A DNA stretch of 64,000 nucleotides from Poriferisodalis sp965221195 (GCA_965221195.1 OZ244864.1:1860001-1924000); one strand, 5' to 3'. Positions 16,043-25,400 are shown, numbered from the stretch's first letter. Translations and numbers: made by a program. Notes: a model not told the origin generated them from the letters alone.

Positions 16043-19000
16043 TCACATCGGCGCGGTGGTGTTTGCGTTGTTGATGTGCTGTTGACCCGGGCGGCTCAGG
16101 TGACCCGGGTGGCTCAGCTCGGGCTGTGCTGCGAGGTCGTCTAGGCGGCCGGGCAGGTGGTCTGCGTTGGTGATGAGTTCGTATGACCAGCGGCGCAGCT
16201 CTGGCGGCAGCGACAATGTGTTCGCAATGGCTGGGATCCAGTGGTCGCGTACCCAGCGCTCGGCGGCTCGGGCTTTGTCGTCGACGATGCCTTTGCATTC
16301 AATGACGACGCAGAGGCCGTTAGCCAGTCGAGCGATGAAATCGGGTTCGTAGCTGCGCCACGCGCCGTCGAAGTGATACGGCAACGTCCAGCCGAGGCTG
16401 AAATTGCGCGCCCACGCCTCAACTGCTGGGTGCGCGTCGAGATAACGAGCAGAACTCAGCTCAAGTTTGGAGTGGCACGCCGCGTGCGATAGCTCGCTCC
16501 CTTTGGCCTCGCAGATGTCGCGCAGTGTGGTGGCGAACTCGACTTCGGCAGTGTCGGCCACCGGCGGGTTGGCAAGCACCGCGATCTGCCGCGGGGGGAG
16601 GGTGGCTGCTAATTGACTGCCCAATTGACCGTTGAGCGCGAAATCACACGCCGAGATGATCTGTGCGTAGAGGTCGCGTTTGTCTTTGTGGCGCAGCAAA
16701 ACCGACGGCCGAGAGCCCGTCACAGCAGGGTGAGCGAGCCATGCGTGCAGCGTCCGATAGGCGCAAGAGAACAACGAGGTGCGGCCCGAAGCGCGCACCG
16801 TTGCAGCGTGTAGGGCGCGTTCGTCTGCGGTTGAGACACCACCGCCCTCGTTAATGCCGCTGTCGAAGGTGAGCAAGTTGGCCATCTCTGCCGCACATCG
16901 CACTAACGCCGACTTCTCACGTTGCCAATCGTCGGCCGACAGCATGATCTCCTCACCCGACACTCCGGCCATCACTGCCATTTCGGCTGCGGCACCTTCG
17001 CTGAGTACCACAGGCTGCACTCGGTTGGGGTCAAGCCGAAAACCGGCTTGTGATGCCAGTGTGCGGTACTCCACCACTTGAGGCCACTCAACCCGCAGCG
17101 GTTCTCGCCCTTCCACCGAACGCACCCAAGTTGGCTGACGCGCAGGTGGCCCGGGTTTGGCCCCGCGTACGGGCATGAACTCAAACGGAATGCCCAGCAC
17201 CTCGGCGTATTCGGGCGACAGCAGATGCTCTTTGCCCGGCTCGATTTCTGGGTCGCGAAAAGAGTCGTAGGAGGTTCGCCGCAAAGCGCGTCCGGTTACC
17301 TGCTCGCAGAGCAACTGCGTAGAAAAAGCTCGAAAGCCGACAATCTGGCGCACATTGCGGGCATCCCAGCCCTCAGTGAGCATCGACACCGAAACCACGC
17401 AGCGCACGTTTTGTCCGAGTCGGCCTCGCTTGCCGACAGTGTTCAAGGCTTCTCTGATGGCATCAGGTGGCATGTCTTCGCCTATGTGACGGGCCTGGTC
17501 GCGCAGCAGCTTTGCCCATTGGCCGCTCATGGCATCGTCGTCGTCAAGACGGGAATGCACCAACAACGTGACCGGTGCTGTGTTCCAAGCGGCGGGTGTG
17601 CCTTCGGCACCTTCGGTTACGTTGGAGAACTGCGGAAAAATGCCCGGCACCACCGAGCCGTCAGTGGTTTGGTAGCCAGCGATCTGCTCATAGAGAGCAA
17701 CGGCGTTTGGCACCGTGTTTGCCACCACAATCAGCACCGGCGGCGGCGTTGGCTGAGCCTCAGCGTCGAACGCGCGCTGCCATTCGCCCGCAGCGGCGTT
17801 GAGCGCGCCGGCCAGAGGCTCCGGCAACTGCGCCATCGGGTCTTTGCTGCGATGGGGGAGCTTTTTGAGCGGCGTTTTGGCGTAGACGCGCCGCCAAGCA
17901 GTTGCGCTGTCGGCTGTGTCGTCTTCCACTGGCACCCGCGGCACTTTCACTAGACCCGACTCGATGGCGTCCATCAGGCCGAAATCGGATGCCACCCACT
18001 CAAACATGGCGGCCTGGCCGCGGTTGGCGCGACCAATCCACATCGGCGTCGCAGAAAAGTCGTACACCGGTGAGGCTTGGCCGTCGTTGGTGTCGAGCGC
18101 ACCGAGTGCGCCCATGTCGCGCAGGCCCCTCACAGCGTTGAACCACACCGAAGCGATTTTGTTGGCGTCTTTTTCTTCTTTCGATTGGGCAGTTTTTGAT
18201 TGGGCATTCGCAGCGCTATCACCGCTGGCACTGTCGGCGCCGCTGGCACCATCGGCTTGATCCAACATCGCCGCAGGCAAGTAGCAGTGATGAGCTTCGT
18301 CGTTGATGACCACTAGGTCGCCGTGAGCACCACGGCGAGCCAGCAGACCGCCGAGCACCCGACGCAGCATGGCTGGGCGCGTTTCGGTTTGATCGATCCG
18401 CGATTTACCCAACAAAGCCTTTTGGGCACCGGTGGCACCTGAGGGGTCACCGAGCCGGAACGCCTGATAGTTGACCACTTCGATACGTGCAGATGACAAG
18501 TCGCCCTCAAACTCGCTGGGCACCAGACTTAGCTCGGCGTACACGTTGTCGGCGTTGCTGGGCTGCAGCACTGAGAGCCGGTCGCGCACGGTCAACCCGG
18601 GGGTGAGTACCAAAAAACGCGAGCCGTGTTGCAGATTGCGCTGCCGAGGTGAACGAACGGCGTTGAGGGTCTGCCAAGCAATCAGCATCCCCATCACAGC
18701 TGTTTTGCCGGTGCCTGTGGCCATTTTGGCGCAATAACGAACCACGCCGTCGTTGACAGCACGCGACGCAGCCTCCAGGGCGCGTCGCTCTGGTGTGTCG
18801 CGTCGGGCTATCTCCCGTAGCCAAATCAGCGTCTCGATGGCTTCGCGTTGAGCGAAGAACGGCCGCAACTGACGCTTTGGTGCTTCCTCGGCCCAGTGCC
18901 ACAACAGCTTGCGGGTAACCGAGGTTGCACCCTCATAGCCGCCGACGCGCCAGTCGCTCACCCGCTCGCGAATGTCGTTGATGAGCTGGTTCTCGTGTGC

Positions 19001-19243
19001 AGTAGCGAGGTCGAGCGACAAAGCGCCCGAAGCGTCGTCGTCGGGCACAGGCCGCAGCAGCATCGACGGACGCCGGCCCCGCTGCGGTTCTACGCCAGAT
19101 CGCGCACGCCCCGCGCGGTCAAGCTCCCAATGCTGGTCGGGCTCCACATACGGTGAACACAAGATCGGATCGACCGCTGGGTCGAACTCGTCGAGTGCCG
19201 AGTCACCGTCTTGGCCCGTGCCCGGGCCTGCTGTATCAGCCAT
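16043..19243 (-). CDS. Type III-like restriction endonuclease, helicase/nuclease subunit (Res)
   Basis: 1066 residues, ATG at 19243. ATP-dependent DNA translocase and nuclease. The helicase core has MATGTGKTAVMGML (Walker A, about residue 176), VINDEAHHCY (DEAH box, about 317), a second RecA domain with VSMLTEGWDARNVRQ, and RALRRTSYDSF. Near the C-terminus, PDFIARLANGLCVVIECKG fits a PD-(D/E)xK nuclease (Asp, then Glu-x-Lys). These are the parts of Res from type III systems, which cuts when Mod finds unmodified sites. Here Res is transcribed before Mod, the reverse of the EcoP1/EcoP15 order. The two genes form a 6-kb module bordered by a truncated ATPase on one side and a repeat-rich spacer on the other. 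Confidence 0.88.
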   Translation of the reverse strand: MADTAGPGTGQDGDSALDEFDPAVDPILCSPYVEPDQHWELDRAGRARSGVEPQRGRRPSMLLRPVPDDDASGALSLDLATAHENQLINDIRERVSDWRVGGYEGATSVTRKLLWHWAEEAPKRQLRPFFAQREAIETLIWLREIARRDTPERRALEAASRAVNDGVVRYCAKMATGTGKTAVMGMLIAWQTLNAVRSPRQRNLQHGSRFLVLTPGLTVRDRLSVLQPSNADNVYAELSLVPSEFEGDLSSARIEVVNYQAFRLGDPSGATGAQKALLGKSRIDQTETRPAMLRRVLGGLLARRGAHGDLVVINDEAHHCYLPAAMLDQADGASGADSASGDSAANAQSKTAQSKEEKDANKIASVWFNAVRGLRDMGALGALDTNDGQASPVYDFSATPMWIGRANRGQAAMFEWVASDFGLMDAIESGLVKVPRVPVEDDTADSATAWRRVYAKTPLKKLPHRSKDPMAQLPEPLAGALNAAAGEWQRAFDAEAQPTPPPVLIVVANTVPNAVALYEQIAGYQTTDGSVVPGIFPQFSNVTEGAEGTPAAWNTAPVTLLVHSRLDDDDAMSGQWAKLLRDQARHIGEDMPPDAIREALNTVGKRGRLGQNVRCVVSVSMLTEGWDARNVRQIVGFRAFSTQLLCEQVTGRALRRTSYDSFRDPEIEPGKEHLLSPEYAEVLGIPFEFMPVRGAKPGPPARQPTWVRSVEGREPLRVEWPQVVEYRTLASQAGFRLDPNRVQPVVLSEGAAAEMAVMAGVSGEEIMLSADDWQREKSALVRCAAEMANLLTFDSGINEGGGVSTADERALHAATVRASGRTSLFSCAYRTLHAWLAHPAVTGSRPSVLLRHKDKRDLYAQIISACDFALNGQLGSQLAATLPPRQIAVLANPPVADTAEVEFATTLRDICEAKGSELSHAACHSKLELSSARYLDAHPAVEAWARNFSLGWTLPYHFDGAWRSYEPDFIARLANGLCVVIECKGIVDDKARAAERWVRDHWIPAIANTLSLPPELRRWSYELITNADHLPGRLDDLAAQPELSHPGHLSRPGQQHINNANTTAPM

Positions 19244-19419
19244 CGCTGAAACCAGCCTGCTGTGATGCGAGAGTCTCGCTGTGGGCTTCGCTGTGGGCCT
19301 CGCTGTGACGCGGCGCTTGTCTCCCCATGCGAATCAAAGCTAACGAACCGGTGTTACATCAAACCAGAGGAAGCCGTGGGCGCTGCCTTTGATCTTGGCT
19401 TCAGGTTTTGACTTCGGGT

Positions 19420-19546
19420 ACGGGCGCTGGTTGGGCTGGCTGTTCTGTTGGGCTGGCTGACGGGCTGGTCTGGCTGACGGGCTGGTCTGGTTGGGCTGGC
19501 TGTTCTGTTGGTCTGGCTGACGGGCTGGCTGTTCTGGCTGGTGCGG
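19420..19546. repeat. GGCTG-rich tandem array upstream of metY
   Basis: Alternating units of GGGCTGGCTGTTCTGTT and GGCTGACGGGCTGGTCT recur several times over about 125 bp directly before the metY start. Confidence 0.75.
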
Positions 19547-19557
19547 GTGGGTCGTCG

Positions 19558-19563
19558 TAGGCT
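19558..19563 (+). promoter_or_regulatory. Candidate -10 box of metY (leaderless spacing)
   Basis: TAGGCT (TANNNT) ends seven bases before ATG 19571, so transcription could begin at or next to the start codon. Confidence 0.4.
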
Positions 19564-19570
19564 CGTGGCA

Positions 19571-20878
19571 ATGGCGGCAATGGCGGCAATGAGCGATCAC
19601 GAGTTCGGGTTCCGCACGCGTGCGCTGCACGCAGGCGGCCGGCCCGACCCCACCACAGGCGCTCGCGCGGTTCCGGTGTACCAATCCACGAGCTTCGTCT
19701 TTGAAGACACCGCCGACGCTGCCGACCTGTTCGCCCTACAGAAGTACGGCACCATCTACACCCGCATCTCCAACCCAACCGTCAACGCTCTTGAAGAGCG
19801 CGTAGCGAGCCTTGAGGGAGCGATCGGGGCAGTGGCCACGGCCTCAGGCATGGCAGCAGAGTTCTTAACCGCCGCGGCGCTGTGCGAAGCCGGCGACAAC
19901 TTGGTCACCTCATCCGCGCTGTATGGCGGCACTCACACGATGTTCGACGTGACCCTCGGACGGTTCGGCATAGAAGCCCGCTTCGTGGATGGCGACAGCG
20001 TCGATGCTTACGCCGCTGCCATCGACGACCGCACCAAGTTCTGTTACACCGAGATTGTCGGCAACCCTTCAGGGTCTGTGCCCGATTTGGCTGCCCTAGC
20101 CGACCTAGCTCACGCTCACGACCTGCCGCTGGTGGTCGATTCGACGTTCGCGACGCCCTACCTGTGCCGACCCATCTCCCACGGTGCCGACATCGTGCTC
20201 CACTCAGCTACCAAGTTCATCGGGGGCCATGGCAATTCCATCGGCGGGGTGGTGAGCGAGTCTGGTCGCTTCGACTGGGGCAGCGGACGTTTTGCGAACA
20301 TGACCGAGCCCGTTGCTAGCTACAACGGCTTGCGGTTTTGGGAGAACTTCGGCGAATACGCCTTTTGCACGAAGCTGCGCGTGGAGCAGCTGCGCGACAT
20401 CGGCGCAGCCCTGTCGCCGTTGAATGCTTTTTTGCTGCTGCAGGGTCTAGAGACGCTGCCTCAGCGCATGGACGAACACATCGCAAACGCGCAGGCCGTC
20501 GCCGAACATCTCGAATCGCACAGTGGTGTGAGCTGGGTCAACTATGCGGGCCTCAACTCTTCGCCGTACCGAGAATTGGCGCGCACCTATATGCCCAAAG
20601 GCCCCGGCGCGGTCTTCACTTTCGGTGTCAAAGGTGGCCGCCAAGCTGGTGCCAATCTCATTGAAGCGCTGCAGATGATTAGCCATCTTGCGAACGTGGG
20701 CGATGCCCGCACGCTGATCATCCACCCGGCCTCCACGACGCATCAACAGCTCACAGAGCAGGCACTGACCGAAGCTGGTGTGAGCGCCGACATGATCCGA
20801 CTGTCGGTGGGTCTTGAAGACCTTGACGACATCATCTGGGACCTAGATCAAGCGTTGGCGAAAGCGACAAGCGCATGA
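19571..20878 (+). CDS. metY: O-acetylhomoserine aminocarboxypropyltransferase (O-acetylhomoserine sulfhydrylase)
   Basis: PLP enzyme that makes homocysteine from O-acetylhomoserine and sulfide in methionine synthesis; cytoplasmic. The fold-type I signatures are YQSTSFVFED, the YTRISNPTVNALEERVA block typical of Cys/Met metabolism PLP enzymes, and SATKFIGGHG with the PLP lysine. The C-terminal ISHLANVGDARTLIIHPAST is typical of MetY. A 9-bp unit ATGGCGGCA is repeated so that three in-frame ATGs occur at 19571, 19580 and 19589; the family homology starts at 19589 (MSDHEFGFRT). The 3' end overlaps the next gene by ATGA. From 19571 the protein has 435 residues, normal for the family. Confidence 0.93.
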   Translation: MAAMAAMSDHEFGFRTRALHAGGRPDPTTGARAVPVYQSTSFVFEDTADAADLFALQKYGTIYTRISNPTVNALEERVASLEGAIGAVATASGMAAEFLTAAALCEAGDNLVTSSALYGGTHTMFDVTLGRFGIEARFVDGDSVDAYAAAIDDRTKFCYTEIVGNPSGSVPDLAALADLAHAHDLPLVVDSTFATPYLCRPISHGADIVLHSATKFIGGHGNSIGGVVSESGRFDWGSGRFANMTEPVASYNGLRFWENFGEYAFCTKLRVEQLRDIGAALSPLNAFLLLQGLETLPQRMDEHIANAQAVAEHLESHSGVSWVNYAGLNSSPYRELARTYMPKGPGAVFTFGVKGGRQAGANLIEALQMISHLANVGDARTLIIHPASTTHQQLTEQALTEAGVSADMIRLSVGLEDLDDIIWDLDQALAKATSA

Positions 20879-21387
20879 CCAGACGCAACAACGAGCCGGT
20901 AGACGGCTGGAGTCCCCCGAGCGCCGCTGACCGGCTGGCGCTTTTGCAGCGCACCCACACAGTGGCGATGGTGGGAGTCTCAGCCAATCCGTCCCGTCCG
21001 TCCAATTTTGTAGCGACCTACCTGCTCAGCTCCAGCACCGATTTTGATGTGTACTTCGTGAACCCCACGGCTTGTGAGATTTTGGGCCGCCCGTGCTATG
21101 GGAGCTTGGCCGATCTGCCGCTCGTGCCCGACTTAGTGGATGTGTTTCGACGCCCAGCCGAGCTGCTAGGCGTTGCCGAAGAAGCTGTGGCTGTCGGGGC
21201 TAAAGCGTTTTGGGCGCAGCTTGGTCTGTGGAGCGCTGAGGCTGCCCGGCTGGCGCAGGCCGCAGGATTAGATGTGGTGATGGACCGGTGCCTCAAAATT
21301 GAGCACGCCCGTTTTGGTGGAGGCTTGCATCTCGCCGGTTTCGATACCGGCGTGGTGGACTCGCGCCGTGTCGTGAGCCGTAGCTAG
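20875..21387 (+). CDS. CoA-binding domain protein
   Basis: 170 residues, ATG at 20875 overlapping the metY stop by four bases, so translationally coupled. Rossmann-like CoA_binding domain: HTVAMVGVSANPSRPSNFVA, then VYFVNPTACEILGRPCYGSL, VPDLVDVFRRP and GAKAFWAQLGLWSAEAARLA. The family, related to succinyl-CoA synthetase alpha N-domains and YccU, binds CoA. Pairing with metY is common, which suggests a role in sulfur or acyl-homoserine metabolism, but the reaction is unknown. The conserved cysteine-containing DRCLKIEH segment near the C-terminus is present. Confidence 0.88.
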   Translation: MTRRNNEPVDGWSPPSAADRLALLQRTHTVAMVGVSANPSRPSNFVATYLLSSSTDFDVYFVNPTACEILGRPCYGSLADLPLVPDLVDVFRRPAELLGVAEEAVAVGAKAFWAQLGLWSAEAARLAQAAGLDVVMDRCLKIEHARFGGGLHLAGFDTGVVDSRRVVSRS

Positions 21388-21403
21388 CCAGCTCCGAGAA
21401 AAA

Positions 21404-21495
21404 GATGCCAGTACCCCAAACGACAGGATCGATGCCAGTACCCCAGATGCCAGTACCCCAAATGACAGGATCGATGCCAGTACCCCAGATGCCAG
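21404..21495 (+). repeat. Tandem repeat with multiple ATG codons at the start of the thioredoxin-NHL gene
   Basis: Units of ATGCCAGTACCCCA alternate with a short GACAGGATC spacer, giving MPVPQ repeated four times plus MTGS/TTGS. At least five ATGs are in frame. The array starts 16 bp after the upstream stop. Confidence 0.85.
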
Positions 21496-23705
21496 CCTTG
21501 GGCCCCCAAGCCAGATGCCGTCGGCGGAGCGGGTGTGTGCGTTTCGCTCTCGGCGCTTTGGCAGCCGTGATGCTGCTGGCTAGCTGCGCTTTGGACCAAA
21601 CAAACACACCCACGACCGGCCCCGCCGATGAAGCCGACGCGTCACAAGACAGCTCGCTGGCGACACCCAACCCAGCCGACCCAGCTAACCCAGCCGACCC
21701 AAATGGCTCAACTAGTCCCAACAGCACAACACAGGACGGACCGGTTGAGCTGACGTTTGAGGGGGGTGCCGCAGCGCCGGAGTTTCCCGCCGGATACGAC
21801 TGGTTCAACGTCAGCCGTCCGCTGTCACTGAGCGGCGATCTGCGCGGCAAGATCGTGCTGCTCGACTTCTGGACCCAAGGCTGCATCAACTGCATTCACA
21901 TCATTGATGACCTCCATCGGCTTGAGCAGGAATATCCCGACGAGCTGGTGGTGGTTGCCGTGCATTGGGCGAAGTTCCCCAGCGAACGCGAGTCCCAAGC
22001 GGTGCGAGAAGCATCGATCCGTTACGGCCGACAGCATCCCATTGTCAACGATTCGTTGAGCTTGCTTGCCCGCGCGTACGGCGTGCGGGCATGGCCGACG
22101 GTGGTGACTATCGATCCGCTGGGCCGGGTGCTGGGCCCCGTAGCCGGCGAGCAGGTGTATGAGCGGCTGCAGCCGGCCATTGAGATCATGGCCAACGAAT
22201 ACAGCCAGAACGGGCTCATTGACACCACGCCGCTCGGTGAACTGCTGGAGATAGCACCAGCGTTACCGACGGTGCTGAGCTTTCCCGGCAAGGTGCTGGC
22301 CGATGAGCCCGGTGGCCGGTTGTTTATCGCCGATACGGGGCGGCACAGAATTTTGGTGGCGACGCTTGAGGGAGAACTCACCGGCGTTATTGGCACCGGC
22401 GCGCCAGGCTGGACCGACGGCAGTTTCGACGAAGCTGCGTTCAGACGCCCTCAAGGCATGGCCTTATCGCCTGACGGCGACACGCTCTACATCGCTGATC
22501 GCGAGAACCATTTGATTCGAGCGGCAGATCTCAACGCTGCAGAGGTGGTCACGATTGCAGGCACCGGAGCGCCGGTGATTGCCTTTAGCGCTGGTCCTGC
22601 TACGGAAACCGCCATTGCGTCGCCGTGGGATCTGCACCTGCGTGGCGACCTGCTGTATATAGCCGGCGCGGGACGGCACCAGCTGTGGCGCCTGAACCTC
22701 CGCAGCGAAATGATTGATGTCTTTGCAGGCACTGGCGGCGAAGGACTCGACGATGGCCCTCGTCTCGCTGCCACGCTCTCGCAGCCTTCCGGACTGGCCG
22801 CTGGCAATGACGTGCTGTACTTCACCGACCCTGAAGCCAGCGCAGTGCGAGAGGTTTCCTATGGTCTTAGCGGCCAGCTCAGCACGCTCGTAGGAACAGG
22901 CCTCTTTGATTGGGGTGATGAGGTTGGCACGTTCGAGCAGACAAAACTGCAGCACGCCGTAGGCATCGAGCACGTCGCACGCGACGACAGCAGCGGCCAC
23001 CTGTACATAGCAGACACCTATAACCACAAGATAAAGCTGCTCGATCTCGACACCATGACCTCGACGTTGGTGGCCGGCGACGGCATTGCCGGTCTGCGCG
23101 ACGGCACCGGGGCGGACGCACGGCTCGCAGAGCCCAGCGGGCTGAGCGCTGCTGCGGGCGTGCTCTATGTAGCCGACACCAACAATCACCGCGTGCGGAC
23201 GCTGGACCTAGCGACCGGTGAGCTGTCCACGCTTGCACTGTCGAATCTGGAGATCGCCACCGTGGCGATGGCCGGTGTGATCGAAGACGAAGTGGTGTTG
23301 CTGCCTCAGCGAGTCGCCCCCGGACCGGTGGAGATCGTGCTGGATCTGCAGCTTCCTGAGGGCTACAAGTTCAACACTGAGGGCTTGTTCACCTTCGATT
23401 GGTCTGCTGAGGGTGATGTGCTGCGTTCTCGAGGTCCGGCCCGTTACGAGATGCGGGGGCCGCAGATGCCGGTGCGGTTGGCCGCTCAGCTCAAAGCAGA
23501 CACCGCAGCCGACGGCGGTGCTGCGGTGCTGCAAGCCACCGCCGTGGTGTTCTACTGCCCGGCCGTCGATGAGACGTTCTGCCTCATTCGAGATGTCAAC
23601 TTCACAGCTCCCATTGAGGTGGATTCCGCTGGGGCGACCAAAATCGAGTTGCAGTATCAACTGCTTTCTGCTGAGGAACTGGATCGACGTCTGGCTTCCA
23701 GATGA
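21405..23705 (+). CDS. Thioredoxin-like domain and NHL repeat lipoprotein (NHLRC2-like)
   Basis: Up to 766 residues. The repeat-derived N-terminus (21405-21495) is followed by RCRRRSGCVRFALGALAAV and the lipobox LLASC, so this is a lipoprotein and ATG 21489 may be the functional start. After a Pro/Asp linker comes a thioredoxin-like domain (about residues 120-260) with FWTQGCINCIHI, a CxxC active site, then six-bladed NHL beta-propeller repeats (LFIADTGRHRI, LYIADRENHLIRAA, LYIADTYNHKIK, LYVADTNNHRVR). A C-terminal beta domain (about 640-750) follows. This resembles NHLRC2-type proteins, here exported. The role may be redox maintenance of envelope proteins. The stop overlaps the next gene by ATGA. 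Confidence 0.88.
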   Translation: MPVPQTTGSMPVPQMPVPQMTGSMPVPQMPALGPQARCRRRSGCVRFALGALAAVMLLASCALDQTNTPTTGPADEADASQDSSLATPNPADPANPADPNGSTSPNSTTQDGPVELTFEGGAAAPEFPAGYDWFNVSRPLSLSGDLRGKIVLLDFWTQGCINCIHIIDDLHRLEQEYPDELVVVAVHWAKFPSERESQAVREASIRYGRQHPIVNDSLSLLARAYGVRAWPTVVTIDPLGRVLGPVAGEQVYERLQPAIEIMANEYSQNGLIDTTPLGELLEIAPALPTVLSFPGKVLADEPGGRLFIADTGRHRILVATLEGELTGVIGTGAPGWTDGSFDEAAFRRPQGMALSPDGDTLYIADRENHLIRAADLNAAEVVTIAGTGAPVIAFSAGPATETAIASPWDLHLRGDLLYIAGAGRHQLWRLNLRSEMIDVFAGTGGEGLDDGPRLAATLSQPSGLAAGNDVLYFTDPEASAVREVSYGLSGQLSTLVGTGLFDWGDEVGTFEQTKLQHAVGIEHVARDDSSGHLYIADTYNHKIKLLDLDTMTSTLVAGDGIAGLRDGTGADARLAEPSGLSAAAGVLYVADTNNHRVRTLDLATGELSTLALSNLEIATVAMAGVIEDEVVLLPQRVAPGPVEIVLDLQLPEGYKFNTEGLFTFDWSAEGDVLRSRGPARYEMRGPQMPVRLAAQLKADTAADGGAAVLQATAVVFYCPAVDETFCLIRDVNFTAPIEVDSAGATKIELQYQLLSAEELDRRLASR

Positions 23706-25330
23706 GAGCGCCCAGGGCGCTGGCGTCGGCGCTGGCGTTGGTGCTGGCGTTGGCAACGGCCATGACGTTGGCGGCAGTCGGCTCGCTGGCGACGCTGTCT
23801 GACGCTGCAGCCCAATCCGCAAGCCAGCCAGCAGCCCAATCTGGCAGCCGCAGCGATGCGCCGCCGTTTGTCACGGTGGCTCCTTCGCCGCAGGGCACTG
23901 AGGTTGGCGCTGATGCTGGCACTGATGCTGATGGGGCACCGGCCGGGGTTCCGATAGCCGCGGTGCTGCGCGGCCCCGGAGGCGTGGGCTACTGGATCAT
24001 CGGCACCGACGGGTCAATCGAACCTGTAGGTACCACGATTCTGCCGATCCTCGGCCAGTCGTCTGGGTTGTCTGGGCCTTCTGGGCCGTCTGGGCTGTCT
24101 GGTGAGGTCATTGGAGCCCGGCTGGGTGCCCCGGGTGCGCTGGGATTGTGGCTGCAGCTAGCAGATGGCCAAGAGGTGCCAATCGGTGACCCTGGCCCGA
24201 ATGTGCTGACCGGCGAGGAGCGGCCGCTCGGCTGGTTGTCGGGTATCGCAGTTCGACAGTTGCTCCAAGGAGCATGGTGGAACGAAGTGGATCGCTGGTG
24301 CGCCGCTGAGCTGCCGGTGCCGGTGAAAATTGGCCAAACCATCATGGCTTCGCTGAGTGAGCGCTCACTGGGGTTTGCCACTGACGAAGCTCGTGACCGC
24401 CGCATCGGCGGCATCTTGTTGCAGGGTCCGGTGAGTGAGCATGTGTGGCGACGCATCGCGGAGCTGCAAGAATTTGCCGACCGCGTCCCGCTGATCTTCG
24501 CGGTTGACGAAGAGGGAGGCCGTGTCCAGCGGCTTGCCGGAATCATCGGGTCGCTGCCGGCGGCAGCTCACCAGACGCAGAGATCACCAGCAGAGGTCAC
24601 CGAGCGAGCGGCCAATCACGCCCGCCAGATGGCCGAACTGGGGTTCACTATGAATTTCGCGCCGGTGGTTGATGTCGGAGTTTCTGGGAGCATCGGCGAC
24701 CGCTCGTTCAGCGACGATCCCGCTGTGGTGACCGACTACGGCATGGCGACGGTGGAAGGCCTCAGCGCTGGGGGTGTGGTGCCGGTGGTGAAGCATTTCC
24801 CTGGTCATGGCAGCACCAGCGTCGACACCCACGACGCGCTTGGCACGACTGCGCCGTTGGCATCACTGCGCGTACGCGACCTCATCCCATTTGCCGCGGT
24901 TGTAGGCAGCACCAATGCCGCCGTTATGGTGGGGCATCTCAATGTCCCCGGACTGACAGGCGGCTTGCCAGCTTCGCTGTCGCCTGAGGCCATCGACGGT
25001 CTGTTGCGGGACGAGCTGGGTCACAGCGGACTGGTGGTGACCGACTCGCTGGTGATGGGTGCGGTGCGGGATCGCTGGACGGTGAGCGAGGCTGCGCTCT
25101 TGGCGCTGAGGGCCGGTGCAGACTTGGCACTGGTCGGTGATCTCGCTGATGCTGCCGCGGTTTTTGCCGAGATTGAGGCAGCGGTAGCTGAAGACCGTCT
25201 GGCCCCTGAGCGCCTCGACGAGGCCGCAACCAACGTTCTGCGCGCCAAAGGCATCTACGCCTGCGCTTTGGTGGGCCGCGACGGCCTCGGCCGCACCGTG
25301 CTGTACGACCCGACGCTGGTCAGCAGGTAA
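23702..25330 (+). CDS. Secreted glycoside hydrolase family 3 protein (beta-N-acetylhexosaminidase-like)
   Basis: 542 residues with signal peptide (MRAPRALASALALVLALAT...). After a Ser/Gln linker and a ~100-residue N-terminal part containing an in-frame 9-bp SGP/SGL repeat (24065-24100), the GH3 barrel starts near residue 200. Visible motifs are FAVDEEGGRVQRL, FAPVVDVG, the KHFPGHGSTSVDTH loop that binds GlcNAc and supplies the His/Asp acid pair in NagZ-type enzymes, and LVVTDSLVMGA with the catalytic aspartate. It probably removes N-acetylglucosamine from muropeptides outside the membrane. Start ATG overlaps the upstream stop, so co-translated with the thioredoxin-NHL lipoprotein. Confidence 0.9.
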   Translation: MRAPRALASALALVLALATAMTLAAVGSLATLSDAAAQSASQPAAQSGSRSDAPPFVTVAPSPQGTEVGADAGTDADGAPAGVPIAAVLRGPGGVGYWIIGTDGSIEPVGTTILPILGQSSGLSGPSGPSGLSGEVIGARLGAPGALGLWLQLADGQEVPIGDPGPNVLTGEERPLGWLSGIAVRQLLQGAWWNEVDRWCAAELPVPVKIGQTIMASLSERSLGFATDEARDRRIGGILLQGPVSEHVWRRIAELQEFADRVPLIFAVDEEGGRVQRLAGIIGSLPAAAHQTQRSPAEVTERAANHARQMAELGFTMNFAPVVDVGVSGSIGDRSFSDDPAVVTDYGMATVEGLSAGGVVPVVKHFPGHGSTSVDTHDALGTTAPLASLRVRDLIPFAAVVGSTNAAVMVGHLNVPGLTGGLPASLSPEAIDGLLRDELGHSGLVVTDSLVMGAVRDRWTVSEAALLALRAGADLALVGDLADAAAVFAEIEAAVAEDRLAPERLDEAATNVLRAKGIYACALVGRDGLGRTVLYDPTLVSR

Positions 25331-25400
25331 ACCGACGGGTGCTGTGAGGGCTGCTGAGCTGCTGGCTGGTTGGCTTGTGAGAGCCGTGAGGGCCGTGGGC

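Larger units (their letters stand above)
19244..19570. other. Divergent spacer between Res and metY with short repeats and a small open C-terminal peptide
   Basis: 327 bases without a convincing gene. 19270-19310 contains three CTCGCTGTG-like units. On the reverse strand 19340-19420 can encode PEAKIKGSAHGFLWFDVTPV followed by a stop, which looks like protein sequence but has no start or upstream body. 19420-19546 is an irregular GGCTG-rich tandem array. No riboswitch or tRNA was seen. Confidence 0.6.

Noticed and set aside
19244..19570. SAM riboswitch or T-box before metY
   Set aside because: The region is a GGCTG repeat without the conserved loops of SAM aptamers, and a -10 box sits next to the start codon.
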